From NCBI GenBank assembly GCA_016792625.1, contig JAEUKK010000054.1:1-64000 (forward strand): a DNA stretch of 64,000 nt, given 5' to 3'. The DNA is from Deltaproteobacteria bacterium. Lineage in GTDB: Bacteria; Myxococcota_A; UBA796; UBA2385. The translations under genes and the position numbers were made by a program. Position 1 is the stretch's first letter; the number at the start of each line of letters is the position of its first letter. Positions 17,344 to 25,773 of the stretch are shown in pieces. The notes beneath the pieces were generated by a model. That model ran no database searches. It was not told the DNA's origin and worked only from the letters and a program-made list of their open reading frames with translations.

Positions 17344-19263
17344 ATGCTCCGGCCGCGCCCCATCGCAATTGACCTCTACGCGGGCGCAGGCGGCATGTCC
17401 TGCGGTTTTGAGCAGGCCGGCTTCGACATCGTGCTCGCGGTCGACAACGACCCGCACCACACGGCCACCCACGCGCGCAACTTCCCCTATGGGGTGTCGC
17501 ACACGGCCTCGGTCGCCGAGCTGAGCGCGGCCGACCTTCGGCGGCTCGCGGGCCTGGGCATGGCCGACGAGGTCGACCTGCTCTTTGGGGGGCCGCCTTG
17601 CCAAGGTTTTAGCCATATGGGGCTGCGGGATAGCGACGACCCCCGAAACAGCCTCGTGGCGCATTTTGTGCGCATCGTCGACGAGCTGCGGCCCCGCGCT
17701 TTTGTGATGGAGAACGTGACCGGCATGAACACCGGCGCGACCGCCGCGATCTTCGCCCACGCGGTCGCGGGCCTGCAAGCGGCGGGCTACCTGCTCACCC
17801 TGCCGGTGCAGGCGCTCAACGCCGTCGACTACGGTGTTCCGCAGGCGAGGCGGCGGCTCTTTCTGTTGGGGCTGCGGGCCGATCTGGGGCGGGCGGCGGC
17901 CTACCCTCCAGCCCTTGACCCCGCCCACCGGCCCACGGTCGCCGCCGCCTTTGAAGACCTGCCCGAGGTCGACGCCGACCCGCGCTTTTTCCACGAAGAC
18001 CGGGGTGAGCACCGCGGCACACCCGCGGCCGACAATGTCTACGCCCGCTACGCGCGGGGGCTGCCCACCGACCTGCCCGACCACGCCCGGCGGCGGTCGG
18101 CGCCGGCGGGTCTGTCGGGCTGCATTCGGGTGCGGCACTCTGCCGCTGCGGTCTCGCTCTACGCGGCGACGCGCCCGGGCACGATGGTCCCGGGCCACAA
18201 GCTGCCCCGCCTCGACCCGGCGGGGGTCTCTCCCACCCTGCGGGCGGGCACCAATTCCGAGCGCGGCTCACACACCGCGCCGCGCCCGGTGCACCCGGTC
18301 TATCCGCGCGTGATCACCATTCGTGAGGCGGCCCGCCTGCACGGCTACCCGGACTGGTTCAGCTTCTATCCGGCGAAGTGGCACGCCTACCGGCAGATCG
18401 GCAATTCGGTCTGCCCGCCGGTCGCCCGCGCGGTGGGCCTGGAGATCATGCGCGCCCTGGGCGTTGACCCCGCGGCGCTCCCCCGGCCTGTGGTCACGCT
18501 GGCGGATGCCTTCGTGGTCGGCGAGGCCCACGCGCCCCGGCCCCGGCGCATCCAGACGGCGGAAGAGTTCCCCAAGGTGGTGCAGGCGCTGTGGTCCCGC
18601 GCCTTCGTCGACGGCGCGCTCGGCGCGCCCGAGGTGACCCTGGCGGATATCGAGGCTGCCTATGCCCTATCGGCAGCGAACCTGCCCCGTGTCCGGCCCG
18701 CGCGCTTCGTCGCCGCGCTGCTGCGGTACCGCAAGGCCGATCTGCTGCTGCACGCGCCGCGGGCCCAGGGCTACACCCTGGTCGCCGCGGGTGAGGGGGG
18801 CCAGGGCCGGTGGGCGCCCCTCGCCGAGCGGGCGGCCAGCCCGGCGCGGCCTGCGCCGGTGCGCACCGGCGCGCTGAACGAGGCCCAGCCGCTCACCCTG
18901 GTGGGCTGGCGCCCCACGGCAACGGCTCTCGCCGCCCTCGCCGCGCAGCCCCAGCTGCGCAGCGCGCTCGGGTGGGCCACCGCGCCCCTCGCCCCGACCA
19001 CCTCAAGCGCGCCCAGCCCGCACCCGGTGCTGCACATCCGTGACGCGCCGGTGGTGATCTTCGCGCTGGAGCACGCCCGCCTGCCGCCGCTGGTCAAGCT
19101 CGGGGCGGCGGCCGCCCAGGCCGGCTGCGCCGAGGCCCTCTTGCTCGCCGCGATCACCGACCAGCACGTGCTCGCGGCCCGCTTTGACTGCAGGGGCCCG
19201 CAGCCGGTCGAGCGCGGCCGGGCAGTTTTTCTGGTGGGTGCGGGGGCGGCGCCGGTGGGCTGA
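17344..19263 (+). CDS. DNA (cytosine-5-)-methyltransferase with C-terminal extension
   Basis: C5-cytosine methyltransferase of the Dcm/HhaI type, 639 residues. Motif I DLYAGAGGMSCGF is at residues 10-22, motif IV GGPPCQGFS with catalytic Cys is near residue 85, motif VI MENV near 121, motif VIII QARRRLFLL near 175, and motif X YRQIGNSVCPPVARAV near 348-363. The catalytic part ends near residue 375. The remaining 260 residues (including LRYRKADLLLHAPRA and a hydrophobic strand-rich end) are unusual and unassigned. The target specificity is unknown. No restriction enzyme is recognisable next to it, so it may be an orphan or belong with the upstream unknown gene. There is no clear ribosome site; see the leaderless note. 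Confidence 0.9.
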   Translation: MLRPRPIAIDLYAGAGGMSCGFEQAGFDIVLAVDNDPHHTATHARNFPYGVSHTASVAELSAADLRRLAGLGMADEVDLLFGGPPCQGFSHMGLRDSDDPRNSLVAHFVRIVDELRPRAFVMENVTGMNTGATAAIFAHAVAGLQAAGYLLTLPVQALNAVDYGVPQARRRLFLLGLRADLGRAAAYPPALDPAHRPTVAAAFEDLPEVDADPRFFHEDRGEHRGTPAADNVYARYARGLPTDLPDHARRRSAPAGLSGCIRVRHSAAAVSLYAATRPGTMVPGHKLPRLDPAGVSPTLRAGTNSERGSHTAPRPVHPVYPRVITIREAARLHGYPDWFSFYPAKWHAYRQIGNSVCPPVARAVGLEIMRALGVDPAALPRPVVTLADAFVVGEAHAPRPRRIQTAEEFPKVVQALWSRAFVDGALGAPEVTLADIEAAYALSAANLPRVRPARFVAALLRYRKADLLLHAPRAQGYTLVAAGEGGQGRWAPLAERAASPARPAPVRTGALNEAQPLTLVGWRPTATALAALAAQPQLRSALGWATAPLAPTTSSAPSPHPVLHIRDAPVVIFALEHARLPPLVKLGAAAAQAGCAEALLLAAITDQHVLAARFDCRGPQPVERGRAVFLVGAGAAPVG

Positions 19264-19354
19264 GCGCGCCGCGGCCTGCGCGGGCGCGGGCCCCCTCCGC
19301 CGGGGGGCCCCGCGGACCATCGGCCGCCGCACCGCCGACCTGCATCCACCGGGA

Positions 19355-19360
19355 TAGCCG
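19355..19360 (+). promoter_or_regulatory. TAGCCG -10-like box, possible leaderless transcript
   Basis: GATAGCCG ends 7 nt before the ATG at 19368, again without a ribosome site. It matches the arrangement before the dcm gene. Confidence 0.3.
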
Positions 19361-19367
19361 GCCGCGC

Positions 19368-20555
19368 ATGAACAAGCCTGCCCACGAGCTCTTCGCCCTG
19401 TCGCTGGCCCTCAGCATCGGCGCCTGCGCCGGCCCCCCAGCCAAGGGCCGGCCCGGTGCCCGAGATACCGGGTCGGGTGACACCGGGTCGGGTGAGGGCG
19501 GGGGCGCGCCCGCAGGTGGCGGCTGGGCCCTGCCCGATGAGGCGGCCCCGCACGCCGGCACCTGGCTGGTCTGGCCGCACCACCGCACCTATGGTCGCGC
19601 CTACCGCGACCACCTCGACCCCACCTGGGTCGCGATGACCGCCGCGCTGGTGGCCCACGAAGATGTGCACATCATTGTGCGCGACGCAGACGAAGAGCTG
19701 CGGGTGGCCGCGCTGCTCGCGGCGGGGTCTGTGTCGGGTGACGGGGTCGACTACCTGCACCAGCCGGCCGATGACGTGTGGGCGCGAGACATGGGGCCGA
19801 TCTTCGTCGTCGACGCCGATGGCGCCGGCGCGGTCCTCGACTGGGGCTTTGACGGCTGGGGTGGCGACGCCCCCCACCGCGACGACGACGCGGTCGCCGG
19901 CGCGGTCGGGCGGGCGCTGGGCCTGCCGGTGATTGACCGCAATGACGTCGTCCTCGAAGGTGGGGCCATCGAGCTCGACGGCGAGGGCACGCTGCTGACC
20001 ACCGAGAGCGCCGTGCTCGGCGACGGCCGCAACCCCGGCTTGGGGCGGGCCGACCTCGAGGCCGCCTTCGCCCAGCAGCTCGGCGTGCGCAAGGTGGTCT
20101 GGCTCGACGGCGCCCCCGGCGGCCGCCTCGACATCACCGATATGCACATCGACGGTTTCGCCCGCTTCGCGCCAGGGCCGGTGCTCGTGACTCTGGCTGA
20201 CGCCGATCTGGCCCGTTGGGGGGTGTCTGCGGCCGACATCGAGCGCCTCGGCGCCTTGACCGACGCAGACGGCGCCCCCTACCCGCGGGTGAACCTGCCC
20301 CTCACCGCCGCCGACGTCGTCACCAGCTACGGCCACGATGTGCAGTTCCCGGGCTCCTACCTCAACTACTATGTGGCGAACGGTGTGGTCTTGGTCCCCA
20401 CCTACGAGGACGCCCACGACGCCGCCGCCCTCGCCGGGGTGGGCGCGCTCTTCCCCGACCGCGCGGTGGTCGGCGTCGACTCCCGCGACCTGTTCCGAGA
20501 GGGCGGGATGATCCACTGCGTCACCCAGCAAGAGCCGGCCGGCCTGCGCCCCTGA
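19368..20555 (+). CDS. Agmatine deiminase family lipoprotein
   Basis: Guanidine-modifying (PAD_porph/agmatine deiminase) enzyme that appears to be exported as a lipoprotein. The 395-residue product has a signal peptide ending SIGAC (lipobox Cys near 20), then a Gly/Asp-rich linker with two GSGDTGSG-like copies. The catalytic domain begins near residue 55 (WLVWPH). The core residues are present: DDVWARDMGP, EGGAIELDG, DMHIDGFARF and the nucleophile block GGMIHCVTQQEP near the C-terminus. Cytosolic agmatine deiminases convert agmatine to N-carbamoylputrescine; an envelope version could act on external agmatine or on protein arginine. No ribosome site is evident. Confidence 0.85.
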   Translation: MNKPAHELFALSLALSIGACAGPPAKGRPGARDTGSGDTGSGEGGGAPAGGGWALPDEAAPHAGTWLVWPHHRTYGRAYRDHLDPTWVAMTAALVAHEDVHIIVRDADEELRVAALLAAGSVSGDGVDYLHQPADDVWARDMGPIFVVDADGAGAVLDWGFDGWGGDAPHRDDDAVAGAVGRALGLPVIDRNDVVLEGGAIELDGEGTLLTTESAVLGDGRNPGLGRADLEAAFAQQLGVRKVVWLDGAPGGRLDITDMHIDGFARFAPGPVLVTLADADLARWGVSAADIERLGALTDADGAPYPRVNLPLTAADVVTSYGHDVQFPGSYLNYYVANGVVLVPTYEDAHDAAALAGVGALFPDRAVVGVDSRDLFREGGMIHCVTQQEPAGLRP

Positions 20556-20635
20556 GCCCTGATGGTCGCCGGGCCGAGATAAACGCGCAGACCGATGGTT
20601 CAGCGCCGCTCCACCGCCCGCCGTCTGGAGCCGCC

Positions 20636-21391
20636 ATGCCCCACGCAGCCCCCAACCGGCCCCGCGCCCGCCCACTGGCCGCCGCCTTGCTCGGCCTGCT
20701 CGCCCTGCTCGCCCAGGTGGCCGGCGCCGGCCCCGCCCACGGCGCCCCGCCCCGCGACAGCCGCGTGCCGGTGACGCTGAACGTGGGCCTCGGCCCGGCG
20801 ATCGGCACGATGGTGCTGCCCGGGCTCAGCGGCGTGCCCCCGGTCAGCCTCGGCCTGAACCTGCGCATCGAGGCCTACCTCGACGCCCGTACCCTGCACA
20901 GCAAGCGGGTGATGCGCCAGGTCCCCCGCGAGTACCGGGCCATGGTGCGCGACAGCAAAGACATCCACATCCTGCCCTTCCCGACCCCCTTCCTGCCCGA
21001 CCAGGCCCTGCTGCTGCCGCTGACCGGGCGGAGCGGCGGCCCGACCCTGCGCAGCGTGGGCTGGTCGCCCTTTGGCCTCTACCTCGTGCACAAGGTCAAG
21101 CCGGTGCACAAGGGGCTGGTGCTGGGGCCCCGGGTCGCCTGGGTGTCGCTCGACGGCGACGCGGCGGCGGCCCCCGCGGCCACCTCGCACGTCTTCTTCG
21201 GCCTCGACCTGAGCCCCGAGCGCCAGAGCGACATGCAGAAGCGCTGGGGCTCGGCCCTCGGCGGCCGCGTCTCGCCCGGCTTCGTCGGCCCCCGCACCGT
21301 CGCCGGCCAAGAGGGCGTCGGCGGCTTCGGCTTATGGGTCGACGCATACGCGCGCCTGCAGTGGCGCACGACGGTGCGCGTCCGCCCCTGA
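20636..21391 (+). CDS. Exported protein of unknown function
   Basis: A 251-residue protein with a Sec signal peptide (about residues 10-37, cleavage near AHGAP). The mature part alternates polar and hydrophobic residues: LNVGLGPAIGTMVLPGL, then WSPFGLYLVHKVKPVHKG and GLWVDAYARLQWRTTVRV at the end, consistent with beta strands of an outer-membrane or periplasmic protein. I do not recognise the family. The ATG at 20636 follows GGAG. The frame is open further upstream but overlaps the previous gene. Confidence 0.6.
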   Translation: MPHAAPNRPRARPLAAALLGLLALLAQVAGAGPAHGAPPRDSRVPVTLNVGLGPAIGTMVLPGLSGVPPVSLGLNLRIEAYLDARTLHSKRVMRQVPREYRAMVRDSKDIHILPFPTPFLPDQALLLPLTGRSGGPTLRSVGWSPFGLYLVHKVKPVHKGLVLGPRVAWVSLDGDAAAAPAATSHVFFGLDLSPERQSDMQKRWGSALGGRVSPGFVGPRTVAGQEGVGGFGLWVDAYARLQWRTTVRVRP

Positions 21392-21431
21392 CACCGGCTT
21401 CGCTACCGCGGGCTGCCGAAACGCCCCTGCA

Positions 21432-21671
21432 ACCTGCAAGTGTGCCACTGCGGTGCGCAGGAGGACCTCCGCAACGTGTAGGTGTGCCACTGCGGTGCGC
21501 AGGAGGACCTCCACAACTTCTAGGTGTGCCACTGCGGTGCGCAGGACGACCTCCGCAGCTTGCAGGTGTGCCACTGCGGTGCGCAGGACGACCTCCGCAC
21601 TTTGTAGGTGTGCCACTGCGGTGCGCATCAAGGCCCCCACAACTTGCAGGTGTGCCACTGCAGGCACCACC
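21432..21671. repeat. 42-bp tandem repeat array, six copies
   Basis: The motif GTGTGCCACTGC starts at 21440, 21482, 21524, 21566, 21608 and 21650, an exact 42-bp period. Each full unit continues GGTGCGCAGGANGACCTCC and ends with a variable block of about 6 bases (such as ACGTGT, ACTTCT, GCTTGC, CTTTGT). Several copies contain the palindrome GGAGGACCTCC. Because 42 is a multiple of three, frames stay open on both strands; the minus frame reads as a 14-residue amphipathic repeat (LRTAVAHLQ then three to five variable residues). Neither coding direction has a good ribosome site. Confidence 0.92.
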
Positions 21672-21730
21672 CCCGTCCCAAGCCTTGGCCCAGGCCCTCG
21701 CGGCGCCCCCCTTCATCGCCCACCAAAGCA

Positions 21731-21900
21731 GCGGGTCGCGCCGCATCTTGGGGGTTTCCAAAGGGGGGCCTTTGTGGGCTGGCGCGCGGCGCTGCCATGC
21801 GCCGCGCGAAGCCTGCCCACGGCCCACCTTGGCGGGGGATCCAAGGGGCCGCGGAGGCCCCTTGGCCCGGGGGCCTGGGGGCGGGGACCGCCCCCGGCAT
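21731..21900 (+). repeat. Dispersed intergenic repeat family A, copy 3
   Basis: The longest copy. It shares its left part with 45-175 (inverted) and its right part with 3210-3290 (direct). It contains mirrored blocks such as GGGGCCGCGGAGGCCCC and GGGGCGGGGACCGCCCC. Confidence 0.8.
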
Positions 21901-22254
21901 CCACAGCGAAGCCGCGCATAGACCGCGCGAACGGCCTCGTCAACACGACGGACCCATCGTCCAGCGCACGAGCCGAACCAAGCGAAGCCCTCTGCGGTCA
22001 GCATAAAGACCGCCGCACCGCGCCGGTGCACCCCCACCACCGGGCCACCAGGCCCCAAAAACCCAAACAGCGGCAGGCGCCCCGCGGGCGGCCGCAGGCC
22101 GGTCGGGCGCAGCCCGACGCAGCCGGGCGGGGCGGGACCTCGGCCCGCCCCGGGGCCCCGGCGCCCCCCAGCGGGGGGCCGTTTGCCGCCCAGCGGAACC
22201 CGCCGCTCCGCCCCCGGTCTCAAGCCCGGCGCCCGCGGGCCGCTGCGCTGCCAC

Positions 22255-22261
22255 GTTAGGC
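22255..22261 (+). promoter_or_regulatory. GTTAGGC -10-like box before the TldD-like gene
   Basis: GTTAGGC lies 29 nt before the TTG start at 22291. It is one of the recurring boxes of this window. Confidence 0.35.
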
Positions 22262-22290
22262 GCCGCCTGCGCCCCGCGCCAGGAGCCGGA

Positions 22291-24027
22291 TTGACCACCC
22301 CCGCCGCCCGCCGCCTCCCCCTGATCGCCCTGCTGGGCGCGCTGCTCGTCGCCCCGGCCCGCACGGGCGCTGCCGCCGGCCCCGGCCCGGCCGGCCCCAT
22401 CGACCCCGCCGACCCGCTGCTCAGCGCCGCCGAGGCCGAGCTCGACCGCCTGTGGACCAGCCTGCGCGCCCGCCCCGAGGCCCCCTACTTCATCAGCTAT
22501 GGCCTCTTGGACCGCGTTCAGGTCGACATCGTCGCCACCCATGGGGCGCTGGCCCCCGTCTCGACCACCCGGGTCCGCATGGGGGACGTCGACCTGCGCG
22601 TGGGCAGCCCCGCCCTCGACAATACGCACAAGCTGCGCGACGCCGGCTGGGGCAGCGAGCCCGAGCGCTTCTGGGTCGACCTGCCGCTCACCGACGAGCC
22701 CTTCGCCGTGCGCCACGCGCTGTGGCGGGCCACCGACGACACCTACCGCGCGGCGGTGCGCCGCCTGCTCAAGGTGCGCGGAAACGACGCGGTCAAGGTC
22801 GAGCGTGAGGACCAGAGCGACGACTACAGCAGCGCTCCGGTCGAGGTCGACCTGGGCCACGTCGAGCGCCTCGTCTTTGACCCGGCCCCGCACGCCGCGG
22901 CGCTCAAGGCGGCCTCGGCGCGCTTCTTGGCCCACCCCGCGGTGCACGACAGCAACGTCAGCTTGAGCGTGCAGGACGAGATCGTCTGGACGCTGAACAC
23001 CGAGGGCACCCGGGTGCGGCGTCAGCGCTGGCACCTGCGCCTGAGCGTCTACGCCCGCACCACCGCCGAGGACGGGCAGGAGATCACCGTCTACGACAGC
23101 GTTGAGGCCCGCGCCCCCGAAGAGCTGCCCGACGCCGCCGAGCTGGCCGCCCTGGTCGACGCGGTGGCCGAGAAGGTGACCGCCCTGCGCAAGGCGCCGG
23201 TGGTCGACCCCTACTCGGGCCCGGCCATCTTGCGCGGGCGGGCCGCCGGCGTCTTCTTTCACGAGGTGCTGGGCCACCGGGCCGAGGGGCACCGCCAAAA
23301 AGATGAGGACGAGGGGCAGACCCTGACCGATATGGTCGGCAAGCGGGTCTTCCCGAGCTTCATCAGCGTCTATGACGACCCGACCCTGACCGACTGGGGC
23401 GGCGTGCCCCTGACCGGCAGCTACCGCTTCGACGACGAGGGCGTGCGGGCCGAGCGGGTCGACATCGTCAAAGATGGTGTGGTTAAGGGCTTCTTGATGT
23501 CGCGCGCGCCCATCGCCAGCCAGGGCCGCAGCAACGGCCACGGCCGCCGCCAGCCCGGCGAGGCCCCGATCGCCCGCCAGGGCAACCTGGTCATCGAGGT
23601 CAAGGACGCCGTGCCCTACGCGGCCCTGCGCGAGCAGCTCATCGCCGAGGTCAAGCGCCAGGGCAAGCCCTTTGGCCTCATCTTTGATGACATCACCGGC
23701 GGCTTTACGCTGACCGGGCGCGGCATCCCCAACAGCTACGCCGTGCAGCCGGTGACCGTCTGGCGGGTCTGGCCCGACGGCCGCCCTGACGAGCTGGTGC
23801 GCGGGGTCGATCTCATTGGCACGCCCCTGGTCACTTTTGAGCGCATCATCGGCGGCAGCGACGAGGTGGACGTTTTTAACGGGGTCTGCGGGGCCGAGAG
23901 CGGCTGGGTGCCCGTCTCGGCGGTCTCTCCCGACCTGCTGGTGAAGGAGGTCGAGGTGCAGCGCCGCGAGAAGAACAACGAGCGACCGCCCTTGTTGCCC
24001 GCGCCGGCGGCCGGGGGTGCCCGATGA
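22291..24027 (+). CDS. Exported TldD/PmbA-family metalloprotease
   Basis: Metalloprotease of the TldD family, 578 residues. The zinc motif HEVLGHRAEGHR is near residues 324-335, and the downstream family blocks are present: RFDDEGVRAERVDIVKDGVVKGFLMSR, then GRSNGHGR and a C-terminal GRGIPNSYAVQPVTVWRVWPDG. I chose TTG at 22291 because AGGAG lies 5 nt upstream and it gives an N-terminal hydrophobic signal (RLPLIALLGALLVAPARTGA). Classical TldD/TldE are cytosolic, so this looks like an envelope version. It overlaps the next gene (ATGA), which encodes a related subunit lacking the zinc motif, so a heterodimer like TldD/TldE is likely. The substrate is unknown. Confidence 0.85.
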   Translation: MTTPAARRLPLIALLGALLVAPARTGAAAGPGPAGPIDPADPLLSAAEAELDRLWTSLRARPEAPYFISYGLLDRVQVDIVATHGALAPVSTTRVRMGDVDLRVGSPALDNTHKLRDAGWGSEPERFWVDLPLTDEPFAVRHALWRATDDTYRAAVRRLLKVRGNDAVKVEREDQSDDYSSAPVEVDLGHVERLVFDPAPHAAALKAASARFLAHPAVHDSNVSLSVQDEIVWTLNTEGTRVRRQRWHLRLSVYARTTAEDGQEITVYDSVEARAPEELPDAAELAALVDAVAEKVTALRKAPVVDPYSGPAILRGRAAGVFFHEVLGHRAEGHRQKDEDEGQTLTDMVGKRVFPSFISVYDDPTLTDWGGVPLTGSYRFDDEGVRAERVDIVKDGVVKGFLMSRAPIASQGRSNGHGRRQPGEAPIARQGNLVIEVKDAVPYAALREQLIAEVKRQGKPFGLIFDDITGGFTLTGRGIPNSYAVQPVTVWRVWPDGRPDELVRGVDLIGTPLVTFERIIGGSDEVDVFNGVCGAESGWVPVSAVSPDLLVKEVEVQRREKNNERPPLLPAPAAGGAR

Positions 24028-25763
24028 GCCGCGCCGCCGCCCTGTTCGGTCTGCTCGCCCTCTTGGGGGGAGGAGCGGCCGCCGCCGCCGAGCCCGCCGC
24101 CCCGGTCGCTGCCGCGGCGGGAGAGGCCGAGATCGCCGCCGCCGCCCAGGCCGAGCTCGAGCGCGCCCGGGCCCTGCAGCTGCCCGGCCAGCCCCCGCCC
24201 TACTTCGCCGCGGTGCGGGTCAGCGACCTGTGGTCGAGCACCGCCGCCGCCAGCTTCGGGGCGCTGAGCTTCTCGGCCACCAGCCCGATGCGCCAAGCGC
24301 GGGTCGATGTGCGGGTCGGCGACTACAGCCTCGACAACAGCAACTTCGCCGCCACCAGCGTCGACCGCGAGGGCGTGGCCATCGTACAGATGCCCACGGA
24401 CGCCGACGCGCTGGCCCTGCGCCGCGAGCTGTGGCTGAGTTTTGACCGGGCCTACAAGGGCGCGGTCGAGGAATTCTCGGCCCGCAAGTCGGCGCTCGAG
24501 GGCCGCCCGCCGCCCACCGTGGGGAGTTTTGCGCCCCTCGCCGGCCCGCCGGTGGTGCGCGGCGCGGTGCCCGGCCGGGCCCTGCGCCCCGACGCCGCCG
24601 CCGCCCGGGTCACGGCCATGTCCGCACCCCTGCGCGGGGGCGAGTTTGAGGAGGGCAAGGCGCTGAGCCGCGACTACGCCGGCCGCCGGCTGCTGCTCAC
24701 CACCGAGGGCACCTCCACCTGGGAGGAGGTGCACGGCAGCGTCGCCGTCATCGAGGCCACCGTGCGCACCGCCGACGGCGTGCGCCTGCGCGACGCGCGC
24801 GCCTGGGTCGCCCGCAGCCAAGAGGAGCAGCTGCCCACCGCCGCCCTGGTCGCCGAGGTCGAGGAGATGGCCGCCGGCCTGCTGGCCCTGCGCAGCGCCC
24901 CGGTCGAGCCGGATTACCTCGGGCCGGTCATCTTTGAGGACGAGGCGGCGGTCGAGCTCTTCCGCCAGCTGCTGCAGCCCGAGCTGGGCGGCACCCCGCC
25001 CGAGGAGCGTGAGCCCGACCCCTATGGCAGCCCGCCCGAGGTCACGCTCAGCGCGCGGGTCGGCCGGCGCCTGCTGCCCAGCGGCTGGTCGGTGGTCGAC
25101 GACCCCCTCGCCGATCCGAGCGCCGGCGGGGCCTACGCGGTCGACCACGAGGGCGTGCCGGCCCAGCGGGTCGAGCTGGTCGAGGATGGCGTGCTCAAGG
25201 ACGTGCTCATGTCGCGCATCCCCCGCAAGGGCGCGCCGGCGAGCAACGGCCACGCCCGCGCCTTGGGCAACGACCGGATGGAGGCCCTGCCCTCGGTGGT
25301 CACGGTCAAGCCGGGCCGGGCCCGCAGCGAACGTGCCCTGCGCCGGGTGGCCCTGCGCCTGGGACGCGAGGCGGGCCTGCCCTATGTGCTGATCATCCGC
25401 CGGGTCGAGCCGCTGGGCCTGACCGAGGACTTTGAGGTGGCGCTCAGCGGCGACGGCCCGCTCTCGGGCCTGACCCGGCCCCTTGAGGTGCACCGCCTCT
25501 ACCCCGACGGCCGCGAAGAGCGGGTGCGCGGGCTCAGCTTCACCGGCGTCGACCGCCGGGTGCTGCGCGACATCGCCGCCGCGGGGCCCACTGGGCCGGC
25601 GCGCACCGTGCTCGATGGGCCGAGCGGGCCGGCCCGCTACTCGATGGGCGCGATCGACGGCCTGCGGGTGAGCTGGGCGGTGCCCGCGGTGGTGGTCACC
25701 GAGGTCGAGCTGCGCGCGGGCGGCGGGCCCGAGCCCCGCAGCGCGCCGCCGCCCCGCCCGTGA
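24024..25763 (+). CDS. TldE/PmbA-like partner subunit without zinc motif, exported
   Basis: A 579-residue paralogue of the preceding protein with a clear signal peptide (AALFGLLALLGGGAAAAAEP). The aligned position of the zinc motif reads VIFEDEAAVELFRQLL, with no HExxxH, so it should be non-catalytic, as TldE is toward TldD. The later family blocks are kept: YAVDHEGVPAQRVELVEDGVLKDVLMSR and SNGHARALGNDRME. The ATG overlaps the upstream stop by four bases, so the two subunits are made together. It is followed 10 bp later by another secreted protein. Confidence 0.82.
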   Translation: MSRAAALFGLLALLGGGAAAAAEPAAPVAAAAGEAEIAAAAQAELERARALQLPGQPPPYFAAVRVSDLWSSTAAASFGALSFSATSPMRQARVDVRVGDYSLDNSNFAATSVDREGVAIVQMPTDADALALRRELWLSFDRAYKGAVEEFSARKSALEGRPPPTVGSFAPLAGPPVVRGAVPGRALRPDAAAARVTAMSAPLRGGEFEEGKALSRDYAGRRLLLTTEGTSTWEEVHGSVAVIEATVRTADGVRLRDARAWVARSQEEQLPTAALVAEVEEMAAGLLALRSAPVEPDYLGPVIFEDEAAVELFRQLLQPELGGTPPEEREPDPYGSPPEVTLSARVGRRLLPSGWSVVDDPLADPSAGGAYAVDHEGVPAQRVELVEDGVLKDVLMSRIPRKGAPASNGHARALGNDRMEALPSVVTVKPGRARSERALRRVALRLGREAGLPYVLIIRRVEPLGLTEDFEVALSGDGPLSGLTRPLEVHRLYPDGREERVRGLSFTGVDRRVLRDIAAAGPTGPARTVLDGPSGPARYSMGAIDGLRVSWAVPAVVVTEVELRAGGGPEPRSAPPPRP

Positions 25764-25773
25764 GCCGCCGGCG

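Larger units (their letters stand above)
21392..22290. other. 899-bp intergenic region with tandem and dispersed repeats
   Basis: This is the longest gene-free stretch in the window. It holds the six-copy 42-bp tandem array (21432-21671), a copy of repeat family A (21731-21900), a less GC-rich stretch (21900-22090) and a final GC-rich hairpin zone (22090-22230) before the TldD-like gene. All frames crossing it are low-complexity and I support no gene here. Confidence 0.6.

Noticed and set aside
21432..21671. CRISPR array
   Set aside because: The unit is 42 bp with only about 6 variable bases, so there are no spacers of CRISPR length, and no cas genes are near.
21901..22180. Small minus-strand gene (translation with MLTAEGFAWFGSC)
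   Set aside because: The stretch is less GC-rich and looks partly coding, but it runs into low-complexity frames at both ends and has no ribosome site.
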